This document shows, one piece after another, positions 45,208-54,830 of a stretch of DNA of 64,000 nt. Position 1 is the stretch's first letter, and every line of letters begins with the position of its first letter. The stretch comes from Datura wrightii. Lineage: Eukaryota > Streptophyta > Magnoliopsida > Solanales > Solanaceae. Under the pieces are notes generated by a model. That model searched no databases. It saw nothing but the letters and a program-made list of their open reading frames with translations, and was not told the origin of the DNA. The stretch is taken from positions 30,917,501 to 30,981,500 of the forward strand of contig JASDFA010000006.1 of assembly GCA_035772735.1 (NCBI GenBank), given 5' to 3'. The position numbers were made by a program, and so were the translations under genes.

Positions 45208-46072
45208 GGTCTATTAAGTTGGTTGGTGATGAGGCTAAGTGATTAGTAAGTATTGCAAATTGGAATAAAATAAATATATTTTTGTCTATATATTGTGGTT
45301 GTCATGGCTATAATAGAAATAAAATTTTCAATTACAAAAATAGACACATTTATTTGTAAAATAATGTGATAAAGAAGCTGCTATGTGATAAAATATTTTA
45401 TATAAATTATGTGAAGTAAAGAGTGAATCCGATCAATTCATAGACTAAAAGAAATATCGAGGGGAATGAGACTTTTTGACAATTTTGAGAAGATCAATAA
45501 TGATGGTAACCCAACTTATGTGATTGGAGATCCCATGAATTAGGTTCATATGGGTAATAACAAGTCACTAGTTGATCAAGTATGCACTATGAAATTATGT
45601 CCCTCCTATGATGTGTGAATATAGTGCAAAACTGTAAGGCCAAGTGATGTTGAGTTAAACTCTTAATCCAATTCTCATCCTTTATAGATGGTGTATTGCT
45701 CTGCAGAATACATTGATGATTAGACCTATATGAGTATGGAGTGGTGTCGTTTCTATGAAATTGTGATAAATTTCTAGAGCACTCATGAATACCTGGACAC
45801 GCACATGGCCTCTTAGCGCAAAACCGCGATAAAGAATAAGATTGTGCGAGTATAATGTGATAGAATAAGACGTTGGACTTACAAAAGAATTCTTGGTTCA
45901 TAGAAGTTCTAAACTTCACCAAATATTCTGTAAGTTTAATCTTATTTTATCTAGGTATGGTTCATAGTCTACGAGACACCAGGTTCGACGCATTGTACTC
46001 AAGTGTAGAAACCCAGCAAAACTTCTTACTTCATTCTATTCCTTGATATTCTTTAAAAAATATGTGAGGGAT
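45208..46072 (+). mobile_element. 3' non-coding region of copia-3
   Basis: Ends in AATATGTGAGGGAT, a polypurine-like run before the LTR at 46073. No coding frame. The text style resembles the long 3' region between pol and LTR of a Solanaceae copia (from memory). It probably continues the segment at 34436-34735, interrupted by the Tat-like element. Confidence 0.5.
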
Positions 46073-46618
46073 TGTTGAAAAAATAATTTGATATCTTAAA
46101 AAGAAATATTATTTTCTAATATCTGATATTATATTGTAACGGACAATTTGAATTCCTACTTCTCAAATTGAATCTGGCCATTGAATGACTATTATTATAA
46201 GAGAATATCATCAGTTACAAAACTACTATTTTAACTAACTTAAAAATCATTAAAACCTCTTTATGACTATTATTCCCCTTTATTGTCATTTATTTGAAGC
46301 TTTTAATTTGCTCACAACCTCACTCCCATAAGATGATTTTCTTGTACTTATTTAAAGGGATGCTTTTTCATTTGGTGGAGTAGACATATGAATAGAATTT
46401 CTTCTCTTTTTAATATTCTTTATGTGCTGGTTTTCTTCTTTATTGAATCTTTATTAGAGTCTTGCTCTTAGTTTTATACTAGAAGAACTTGTTGAATCCT
46501 GGAGGATACACCTATACTGGATGAAATAATCTTAAGGACGGTGTCTTTGACACGTCTTAAGCTACGAGAATTCTCTACAGGTTTTGTAACTCAAGTATTT
46601 TCTATAAGATTTACAACA
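46073..46618 (+). mobile_element. 3' LTR of copia-3
   Basis: 546 bp, TGTTGAAAAAATAATTTG to AAGATTTACAACA. Its last 410 bp match 16253-16640. If both are LTRs of one element, nested insertions have spread it over 30 kb. Confidence 0.65.
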
Positions 46619-47556
46619 CCGAGCAGCAATGAATTTGGTTTGTCATTTAATCATCAAGAAAACGTCAAGAAAACGCATTTATAAAGAAGTCAGGGAATAA
46701 TAGGATTCCTGTAAAAAATGAATGTGTTACAATAAATTCAAGCATAATTTTAGTGCTATTTGAGTCATTTTCTCTTTAATAAATCAAATAAATTTGTGAT
46801 TAAATTTAAAACTCATATTTATAAAGTTTAAATTCTAAATTTCGCTCAATTTGTAGAAAACTTTTCAAAATAGATCTTGATTCTTAAAGATTGAGTGTAT
46901 ATATGAGAAGTTTCCAGTGTTGTGAATGAATTTGGATTGTGCCTGCCTGCAAGCTGCCCTAAATGCAAATGGTAAAATACAGCTATAAGTGCAATGAATT
47001 ACTATTGATACTGAGCCATCACCATCTTGTGGTCATCCCCCCTCCCCCCTTTCCCCTCTCTCATTAAATTATTACATTAAAAAAAAAAAAAAAAAAAAAA
47101 AGTCACAGTACAGTGGCTGTACCTTAGCTTGTCTTTGTTTGGTGTTCACATGGGAGGGGATTGATTTTCCCTTTCCCTTATTGGTTACAACTTGTCATTC
47201 ACAGCCATAACCAAAGTTACTAATAAAAAGCTATTTACTTTCTGCTTTGCAGCTCTACACTCTAGGACATGGTCCCACCACTTATACCAGACAGTGACCT
47301 TACAATTGTGGCCTTTAACGGTATAGAAAATAGCCTTAACGGCGAAGAAAAAATCGTCTTTTAAATCTGACAAATTGACTTAAATCGACTTAAAAATCAA
47401 TATTTTTTTTACTTTGGTATTTAACAAGAAAACACTAAACTTCCAACATATAAAAATATTTATTTTTATTGATAATTTAGATTTTATATACCTTTTCAGA
47501 AGAAAATAAAATAGTTTAGACACATTCGTGATTCTTCTTGGAATATAAGTATAACT
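46619..47556. other. Intergenic, AT-rich; A23 run
   Basis: No gene recognised. A run of 23 A at 47079-47101, preceded by pyrimidine-rich text, could be a retroposon tail or a slippage product. I could not find a SINE body. Confidence 0.5.
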
Positions 47557-47884
47557 GCAGCAGCGGATTTTAAGGGGCTGAGGGGGTTGTTCCGAATCTT
47601 TCTGATAAAAAATTATATTATATATAAAAGATAATATTTAAATTTTTTAAGTATATATATAGATTTTAAATTTTTTGTAAAAATAATAGTAGAGGTTAAT
47701 TTAGTGATTTAAGGGGTTCAAAATTTATCTTGAAGTTCTAAGTTTAAATTTTAAATATTATATCTTTATTTTTTGAATCATCTTAATGAAAATTATCAAT
47801 CCAGGTTTCAAGTTCAAATCTCAAATATTATATTTTTATTTTTTTAAATCCTTTTAATAAAAATTTTGATTCTACCACTAATAG
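47557..47884. mobile_element. MITE-like repeat
   Basis: Begins GCAGCAGCGGATTTTAAGGGG and ends GATTCTACCACTAAT, with AAGGGGTTCAAAAT inside, a style common in Solanaceae short repeats near AGTGGCGGAGCC ends. The terminal repeats are decayed and no TSD was read. Confidence 0.35.
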
Positions 47885-47939
47885 TGAAGATAAAATTTTG
47901 TTAAAATTAAAATATTTGATTCGAATGTGCATGCTCACT

Positions 47940-48404
47940 TTCTTTGCCATTGTTATTTAAGGTTGAACACAACTAGAGATATTTAAAGTTGGCATGAAGT
48001 TTCACTTAGCTAGTTCAACTTATAGTTGTTTGATCAAATTTTTAGGTTAAAAATGCTTATTTATTTTTTTTAAAGAGATGTTTGGTCAAATTTTTGAAAG
48101 GAAAAAAATATTTTTAGAAAGTAGTAAAATTTATTTTTCAGAAACTAAAAAAATAATTTTTCTCCAAAAGTATTTTTTTGAAACACTTTTGAGAGATATA
48201 CACTCAAAACACTTTTATAAGCGTCTATTTGGTTTGGGTTATGGGCCTATGACTTATGACTTATAAGCCAAAATCATAAGTTAGGATTTTTAACTTCTTA
48301 CTTTTGCCTTATTTTTGTTATTTTACCTTAAAGGTACTTTTTAACTTACTGGAACACTATAAAGGTGCTTAAAGCTATTTTAGCATAAAAACACTTTAAA
48401 TAAG
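47940..48404. mobile_element. Decayed MITE sequence flanking the MULE
   Basis: TTTGATCAAATTTTTAGG, then a CTCCAAAAGTA block and CTATTTGGTTTGGGTTATGGG; the text resumes at 49345 as TTCAAACAGGCTC. It resembles the short repeats at 58690-59400. The last nine bases are TTAAATAAG, the target site of the next element. Confidence 0.4.
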
Positions 48405-49335
48405 AGGAAAAGGGTCAAATATACAACCCTACTTTAGTTTAATAGCTAATTTTACCTTTGATCATACTATAGGGTCAAATATACTCTATGATGTTACCAA
48501 AGTATTCAAAAATCCCCCTCATTTGGATGGAATCCCCAAATAAGGGGTATTTTAAATAAAATTTGAAATATGACACTTAAAATCGAGTTTGAAAGACTTA
48601 TATTAATCGAAGTGTGTCAAATTGACCAATGCAGTTTGGCAAAGCAACGCATGATATATTTGTTAAAGATTTAACTTTTTGAAGTTGTGATTTTTTTAAT
48701 ATTTTAAAATTATATTTAAATATGTTATACAAAAAATATATACAAAATTTTATGAGTGAAAATTTAAAAATTTCAAAAATTGATTTGATATAATTTTTGA
48801 AAATCTAAAATATTTAAAACTTAAATTTTTCTTATTAAAATAATATCTAAAGGTAAATATTTGAAGTTCAATTTACCAAGACAAATTTTAAAAATTTACC
48901 TGTAAATATTTATTTAATAATAAAAATTTAACTTTTAACTATTTTAAATTTTTAAAAATTATATCAAATTAATTTTTGAATTTTTTAAATTTTCACTTAT
49001 AAAATTTTATTTTCTATAATATATTTAAATATAATTTTAAATATTAAAAAATTACACTTCAAAAAGTCAAATTTGTAACAAATATATCATATGTTGCTTT
49101 GCCAAACCGCATTGGTCAATCTAACATACTTCGATTAATATAAATACTTCAAACTCAACTTTAAGTGTCATATTCCATATCTCATTTAAAATACCCCTTA
49201 TTTGGAGATTCCATCCAAATGAGATGTATTTTTGAATACTTTGATAAGAACATGGGTATATTTGGCTTTATAGTATGATAGAAGGTAAAATTAGCTATTA
49301 ACCTAAAGTGGAGGGGTAAATTTGACCTTTTTCCC
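48405..49335. mobile_element. Non-autonomous Mutator-like element, long inverted repeats, 9-bp TSD
   Basis: 931 bp flanked by TTAAATAAG at 48396-48404 and 49336-49344. Ends are AGGAAAAGGGTCAAATATAC and, inverted, GGGAAAAAGGTCAAATTTAC. The arms stay complementary over about 350 bp each, including TTTGCCAAACCGCATTGGTC (about 49090-49110) opposite GACCAATGCAGTTTGGCAAA (about 48628-48648). Centre is AT-rich with no transposase. A 9-bp TSD and long arms are the signature of Mutator-like elements, so it depends on a transposase made elsewhere. Confidence 0.85.
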
Positions 49336-49401
49336 TTAAATAAGTTAATTCAAACAGGCTCTAAATCTTGGTCAAATACTTATTACTCAAAAATACTTTT
49401 T

Positions 49402-49636
49402 TGTTATAAACATATTTGTATTATAGTGAATGTCTATAAAGGTATTTGTATTGTACTAGATATATGTGTTTATATCATTGTGAAAGTCTATCTTTTGGAG
49501 AAAAGTTAGGAGAAATTATCCCTATAAATAGAGGGGTTCTCCTTCATTGTATTTAATCCCATCAAGAGAAATAAGAACTTCTCTCCTTCTCTCTTTCTCT
49601 ACAATATTCTTGTTCTTTCTTTATTATTTCATAACA
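49402..49636 (+). mobile_element. 5' LTR of copia-2
   Basis: 235 bp, TGTTATAAAC...TTCATAACA, TATA box at 49523-49531 in CCCTATAAATAGAGGGG. Confidence 0.95.
49523..49531 (+). promoter_or_regulatory. TATA box of copia-2 5' LTR
   Basis: TATAAATAG; repeated at 53181-53189 in the 3' LTR. Confidence 0.75.
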
Positions 49637-49637
49637 C

Positions 49638-49651
49638 ATTATCAGCACGAG
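49638..49651 (+). other. Primer-binding site of copia-2
   Basis: ATTATCAGCACGAG, one base after the LTR, sharing TTATCAGCACGA with copia-1. Confidence 0.7.
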
Positions 49652-49825
49652 TCTCTGCCTTGAGCACTCACTTTGAAAGATTTGAGGTAAGAAAAATCAA
49701 AGTTTTCTTAGAAAGATGAAGGTTAGTATTTCTTGATATTTATGTATTTACTAATAACAATATCGATTTTGTATATGAACTTGAGGAACGACTTATTGAT
49801 TCACTTGGCAATTCATGCCTCATAA

Positions 49826-49993
49826 TTGTTCCAGAAGAACAATATTGTGAAAAATATATTTGTTCCAGAAGAACAATATTGTGAAAAATATATTTGTTCC
49901 TGAAGAACAATATTGTGAAAAATATCTTTGTTCTAGAAGAACAATATTGTGAAAATATATTTGTTCCAGCAGAACAATATTGTGAAAATATGT
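49826..49993 (+). repeat. Five 33-34 bp tandem repeats in the copia-2 leader
   Basis: Units start at 49826, 49860, 49894, 49928 and 49961. Each begins with TTGTTCCAGAAGAACAA or a close variant, an inverted repeat (TTGTTC/GAACAA) that contains the heat-shock-element core TTCnnGAA in four of five units, followed by TATTGTGAAAA. The array is absent from the leader of copia-1. Confidence 0.9.
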
Positions 49994-50196
49994 AAGAGAA
50001 ATCATCTATGTTATATGCATACCTCGATTTGCTCCCGAAGTAGCAATATCTTAAAAGAGGTTTTAAGCTATCATACCTTATGTGGTTAAGGCATATTTAG
50101 ATGATCATGTTCCATTCCTGAAGAATGAGAAATTGAGAACTTTGATAAATGTTACAAATATAGATCTAATACAGATCTAGTCCCTGAAGGGAAATC

Positions 50197-50314
50197 AAAG
50201 CATCAAAATCCATATGGATGCAATGGGTCTTGGAGACACCATTAAAAGTGAAAACAAAGCATCAAAATCCATATGGATGCAATGGGTCTTGGAGACACCA
50301 TTAAAAGTGAAAAC
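50197..50314 (+). repeat. 59-bp direct tandem duplication at the gag start of copia-2
   Basis: 50197-50255 is repeated exactly at 50256-50314. Since 59 is not a multiple of three, the second copy is out of frame with the first, and the gag frame runs only from the ATG in the second copy (50273). Confidence 0.93.
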
Positions 50315-50584
50315 AAAGCATCAAATCAAGATCGTGCTAAGGCTATGATATTCTTGCGTCATCATCTTGACGAAATTCTTAAAATTGAATATCTCATGAT
50401 CAAGGATCCACTTGTTTTGTGGAATAGCCTAAAAGAAAGGTATGACCACCTGAAGATGGTCATCCACCCAAAGGCACGATATGATTGGATTCATCAAGAC
50501 TATACGTCTGTTCATGAGTATAGCTCATCAACATTCAAAATTGTTTCAAAGTTGAAACTATGTGGAGAAACTATTTTGATATGA
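50273..50584 (+). pseudogene. gag fragment of copia-2
   Basis: 103 codons: MDAMGLGDTIKSENKASNQD, then RAKAMIFLRHHLDEILKIEY, LMIKDPLVLWNSLKERYDHL, HPKARYDWIHQDYTSVHEYS, and SKLKLCGETI, then stop. This is the N-terminal half of the copia gag (UBN2-type). It has lost its true N-terminus through the 59-bp duplication and its zinc-knuckle half. It is the most intact gag of this family in the window, but far shorter than a working one. Confidence 0.85.
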
Positions 50585-50589
50585 TTGAA

Positions 50590-51760
50590 TATGTGGTAGT
50601 ATACAAAATTAATTGAAAGCTCCGGAAGAGCTAATGTATTACTACCTGAAGGAATGAAATTGTTGTAGTAAGTCTCAAAAGGAAACTTATAAGTTTCAAG
50701 GACATTGAAAAAAAAATTGAGACTATAAATTATGGGAAGATCTAATATCTTCATGCTACTACAATTGAAGCGGGTTATAAATATTTATGTAAAAGATTAC
50801 CCGCCGGTTTTTTTATTTGTAGTACATAAATATTGGTATGATGATGAAATCACATACGAAAGTAAACCAGAAGTTTACTGAAATAAGTTGGCATAACCGG
50901 TTGGCCATCCCGGTTCAAATGTGATGCAAAAATAATTGAGAATTCACGTGGTTATATGTTGAAGAAATAAAAAATTCTTCAAGAATTCTCTTGTGTTGCT
51001 TGTTCTCATGATAGAATGATCTTGATCAGCTAAGATTGGAATTATATTTCGTGAAATTTTGGAACTTATAAAAAGGTGAATATGGGCCCATTCACCTACC
51101 ATGTGAACCGTTTGCTAATAGATGCATCCATGGTATGGTCACATGTGTTTTGATATCAACTTACAATTGATTTTTGTAAGGTTATTGTTCGAATTATTAA
51201 ATTAAGAGCATAGTTCCAAATTATAAAATCATGTTGATAATGCTGATTCATATCTATGTTGGTTTAGCGAAAATTGTATGCCTCTAATTATAGTTAAATC
51301 ATTGATTATGAGAATAAAACTCCCAAATAAAATTTGGTATGAGATATGTTTATTTAACATGTAGCAACACTTGAATGCATCAAGCCAACAAGGTTCCCCT
51401 ATCACAATTGGTTCAGGGTCTGGGACCAAATAATTCCATCTAAAATTTGAATGTGCGATATATGATTGAATTGCCTCACCACAACGCACGAAGATGGGTC
51501 CCCAAATGAGCTTGGGAGGTAAATGTTAGTTTTTCTAACATTAGGGGGAGAAGTGATTAGCAACTGAAAATTGAGTGTGGATGAATTATCTAGATCCTCG
51601 GGAAAAAAAAAGTGAACTTAAAGTTCAATAGATAATTCACTTGCAAAATATTGCAAATCAATTGCGAGATATATTTGCTAACTCTGTTTTATAATTCAGT
51701 TGCAAATGCTCCAATGGAAAGTCCTTGAAGGATAGAGTCTATGAGACGCCTGAAGCGTGA
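50590..51760 (+). pseudogene. Pre-integrase/integrase remnants of copia-2
   Basis: Text parallel to copia-1 19690-20760: TTIEAGYKYL-like at 50755, the GHPGSS motif behind a frameshift at about 50895-50915, GPIHLPCEPF-like at about 51085, and a GGGGAGAAG run at 51544. Many stops. No catalytic triad could be assembled. Confidence 0.65.
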
Positions 51761-52329
51761 TAGACCAAACGGTTCCAAATATAGAACTTCTTGAAGAAGG
51801 AGAGGAGCAAGTGATTAAGATGGTCATAATGATGAGGCTAGTGCTTTGAGAAAGCACCACGACATAACACTTCATAAAACCTTGACAAAGGTTCAGGTAC
51901 CTGAAAATGATGAAAAATGAAGAGATCTCAATAAGTTATGTCGCATTGGAACTGATCGTCTACGATATTTTTAATACAATATAGTGCGCAATATTGTAAA
52001 AGATTGTGAGGATCTGAATACTACATCTATTAAAGCATGCTAATGTAGAAATAATTATCAAGTGAAATGATGCGTATTGGTAAGCATAAAGCTTATTGGA
52101 CCTGTAGTCCAGACACTAGAAGATATCATGCATTTAAATATTAATGAATGCTATCACTTGATAAAATTTATATGAAAATCATGAAGGATTCAAAATGCCT
52201 GAAGCATTTACAAGTTTCTTTAAACTTGTTCATAATTCTTATATGAGGAAATCCTTGGTCCTGAAGTACCATATCTTACTGTGATTGATGCACTAATATA
52301 TCTTGCTAATACTATAAGGCATAACATTC
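51761..52329 (+). pseudogene. RT region of copia-2, decayed and largely deleted
   Basis: By position RT, but only about 570 bp remain where 1 kb or more is expected. I could not find the Y-V-D-D site. Confidence 0.5.
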
Positions 52330-52863
52330 GGTTAATTTGTTAGCAAGTCCGGATCTTGTTGATTATGCTAATGCAGGGTATCTATCTGACACACACAAAG
52401 CTCGATCTCAAACTGGCTACGTGTTCATATGTGGAGGTACTGCAATATTTTGGAGATCTATAAAGCATCTCTGGTAGCTATTTCATCAAATCATGCTGAG
52501 ATAATAGCTATTCATGAAGCAAGCCGAGAATATGTGTGGTTAAGGTCCATGATACATCTCATTTGAGAAAAATGTGGTTTGAAATGTGACAAAGTACCCA
52601 CAATTTTGTATGAAGATAATGCTGCATGCATAGCACAACTAAAGGGAGGATTCATTAAAGGAGATAGAACGAAGCACATCTCGCCAAAGTTTTTCTACAC
52701 ACATGAGCTCCAAAAGAATGGTGATATCAATGTGCAACAGATTCGTTCAAGTGATAATGTGGCTGATTTATTCACCAAATCTCTACCAACTGTAACTTTC
52801 AAGAAGATGGTGCACAAGATCGGGATGCAAAGATTCAAGGATGTTTTCATTAGGGGGAGTTAA
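52330..52863 (+). pseudogene. RNase H of copia-2
   Basis: LVDYANAGYLSDTHKARSQT, then GYVFICGGTAIFWRS (52330-52460). The first catalytic Asp of the A-D-A motif is Asn (A-N-A). After a short break comes EASREYVWLR, a stop, and the open frame 52579-52863: KCDKVPTILYEDNAACIAQL (Asp kept), KGGFIKGDRTKHISPKFFYT, VQQIRSSDNVADLFTKSLPT, then a stop after GGS. A good C-terminus, but the mutated Asp and stops make it inactive. Confidence 0.87.
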
Positions 52864-53048
52864 TACGCGCTGTACTCTTTTTCCCTTGCGAGGTTTTGTC
52901 CCACTGGGTTTTCCTTGTAAGGTTTTTAACGAGGCAGCCAAAATGCGTATTATTAGATATGTGTACTCTTTTTCCTTCACTAGATTTTTTCCCACTGAGT
53001 TTTTTCTAGTAAGGTTTTAACGAGGCACATTATCTATCAAATAGACAT

Positions 53049-53059
53049 TCAAGGGGGAG
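53049..53059 (+). other. Polypurine tract of copia-2
   Basis: TCAAGGGGGAG directly before the 3' LTR. Confidence 0.88.
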
Positions 53060-53294
53060 TGTTATAAACATATTTGTATTATAGTGAATGTCTATAAAGG
53101 TATTTGTATTGTACTAGATATATGTGTTTATATCATTGTGAAAGTCTATCTTTTGGAGAAAAGTTAGGAGAAATTATCCCTATAAATAGAGGGGTTCTCC
53201 TTCATTGTATTTAATCCCATCAAGAGAAATAAGAACTTCTCTCCTTCTCTCTTTCTCTACAATATTCTTGTTCTTTCTTTATTATTTCATAACA
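53060..53294 (+). mobile_element. 3' LTR of copia-2
   Basis: 235 bp identical by eye to 49402-49636; followed by TTTTT (53295-53299). Confidence 0.95.
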
Positions 53295-54294
53295 TTTTTA
53301 AATTTATTTATCAAACATAAATTATTTTTTCTCAAAAATATTTTTTTTAAAAATACTTAACAAAATAAGTTGATTATTTAAAAATTTAACCAAAAAAGCC
53401 ATTAATCTTACACCTTTTAAATATTAATAGTAGGACCCAACTCCCAAGTGTGTCATTTTAACCCTTTTCATAGATTTGATAATTTGTATGGTTTTCACCT
53501 CACTCAATAGCGTGAAAAGGCCAAAAACATATTTCTTTTTTGTTAGAAAAATTTTTCATTAAAGCATAAAAGTGCAAGTAAAAAAGAAAAACTGAACTTC
53601 TTTTTCCAAATTGTTTTTCCTCAGATATTTTTCCAGATTTTTTATTTTATTTTTTTCAGAAATTGAGAATTTTTTAAATTTCATTTTTCTTGTTTCATTT
53701 TAATTTTTTTAAAGAATGTTATTTTTATTTTGTTTATTAAATAGTTTTTTAAAACCTTTTTTTGTTTTTTCTTTAAAAAATTGCGATTTTTTTCCAGACG
53801 AGGTGTAAATTAAGTTTTTTTTTGGAATATTATTTTATTATTTATTAAATAGATTTTAAAATAATTTTTCTTTTTTTTGTTAAACTCAAAATGGCATATA
53901 TAATTAGTTAATTTGCTGCTTTGCTATGTAAGAAACGAGTGTTGCACTCTCTCTTTTATTTTTATTGATTATCAAAAAAGTGCCTAATAGGATAATACTT
54001 TGAATGCTGAAACGTGTATGAGTTGAAGTGTACAAGTGAAAAATCGTACCAATTTTAGATTAGGGGGTGCTTATTGGATAATTCAATTTAATTTTTGTAT
54101 TTAATAATTTTGGTTATCAATCGATTTTTATATTTGTTAAATCATTGCCGAATTAATAAAATACTAGTTAATTCAAGTAGACTTAATAATTATCACTTTA
54201 ATTATTAATTAATTAATTAAGTTAAAAAAAAATTAACTTCAATTAAAAAATTTTCAGTTATATATCGAGATTATTATTTGAAAACAATCAAGGA
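53295..54294. other. AT-rich intergenic stretch
   Basis: T- and A-rich runs. The first 40 bases continue the short repeat interrupted by copia-2. No gene seen. Confidence 0.5.
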
Positions 54295-54587
54295 GGTGTT
54301 TCGCAGCTGGTTTGAATGTGAGTTGTGTAAGTATTAAATTGTGTATAAATGATATCATGTTTGGTAGCTAGTTAGTTCATGTATAAAATTAATACGGTAT
54401 TTGATTTGTAATTTAGAAATCTGCATAAGTAATACATATATAAGTTATAAGGAAATCTTTGTATTATTTTATGCAAGATAGATGGTGGAATAAATTACAC
54501 ATAAATAACTAAATTTTACATAATTCCTCATAAATAATTCATATATTGCTTATATACGCATAAACCTAGCTAGCTACCAAATAACCC
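54295..54587. mobile_element. MITE-like element
   Basis: Starts GGTGTTTCGCAGCTGGTTTG and ends CTAGCTACCAAATAACCC, roughly inverted copies (GGTGTTTGGTAGCTAG inferred ancestral form; GTTTGGTAGCTAG also at about 54359). AT-rich centre, no coding. TSD not clear. Confidence 0.5.
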
Positions 54588-54830
54588 ATAAATGAATGCG
54601 CTCTATCGAGAAGAAACATAAAGCAAAATCACCAATATTGCAATACCTTTCTTCTTTCATTTCATCAAAAAGGCCTAAAGGCCTTGTAATTGTCTTGGAA
54701 TTTCAAAAATCGCCAAAGAAGCGAAGATCGCTCGCTCGATCTCTCTCTCTCTCTCTTATTTGTTTGTGATAGTGGAGTCTGATTAGGGATTTACAGTTAC
54801 TAAATTCTAATTCCCAGGTGATTTTATATA
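54588..54830 (+). other. Possible orphan 5' exon with (CT)n
   Basis: Less AT-rich than its surroundings. It has a CT repeat at 54741-54757 after GATCGCTCGCTCGAT, then ends CCCAG|GTGATTTTAT, a good splice donor at 54818. Pyrimidine repeats in a leader and a first intron are common in plant 5' UTRs. No ATG-led frame follows. It may be a remnant of a host gene, or chance. Confidence 0.3.

Larger units (their letters stand above)
49402..53294 (+). mobile_element. Young Ty1/copia element copia-2, LTRs identical, TSD TTTTT
   Basis: 3893 bp with two 235-bp LTRs (49402-49636, 53060-53294) in which I see no difference, a primer-binding site, a gag start, decayed pol and a purine tract. TTTTT flanks both sides. 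Same family as copia-1. Most of integrase and RT is missing or frame-broken, so it is non-autonomous, yet identical LTRs mean recent insertion. It therefore was probably copied with proteins supplied by another element. Confidence 0.93.

Noticed and set aside
45587..45922. 111-codon minus-strand frame
   Set aside because: Lies in the copia-3 3' non-coding region, resembles no known family and has no supporting signals.
47079..47101. A23 run as the tail of a SINE or processed gene
   Set aside because: No SINE promoter boxes, gene similarity or TSD found next to it; could be simple slippage.
49820..50005. Tandem repeats read as a CRISPR array or a repeat protein
   Set aside because: Units are contiguous without unique spacers and lie in a plant copia leader; the 61-codon antisense frame only follows the repeats.
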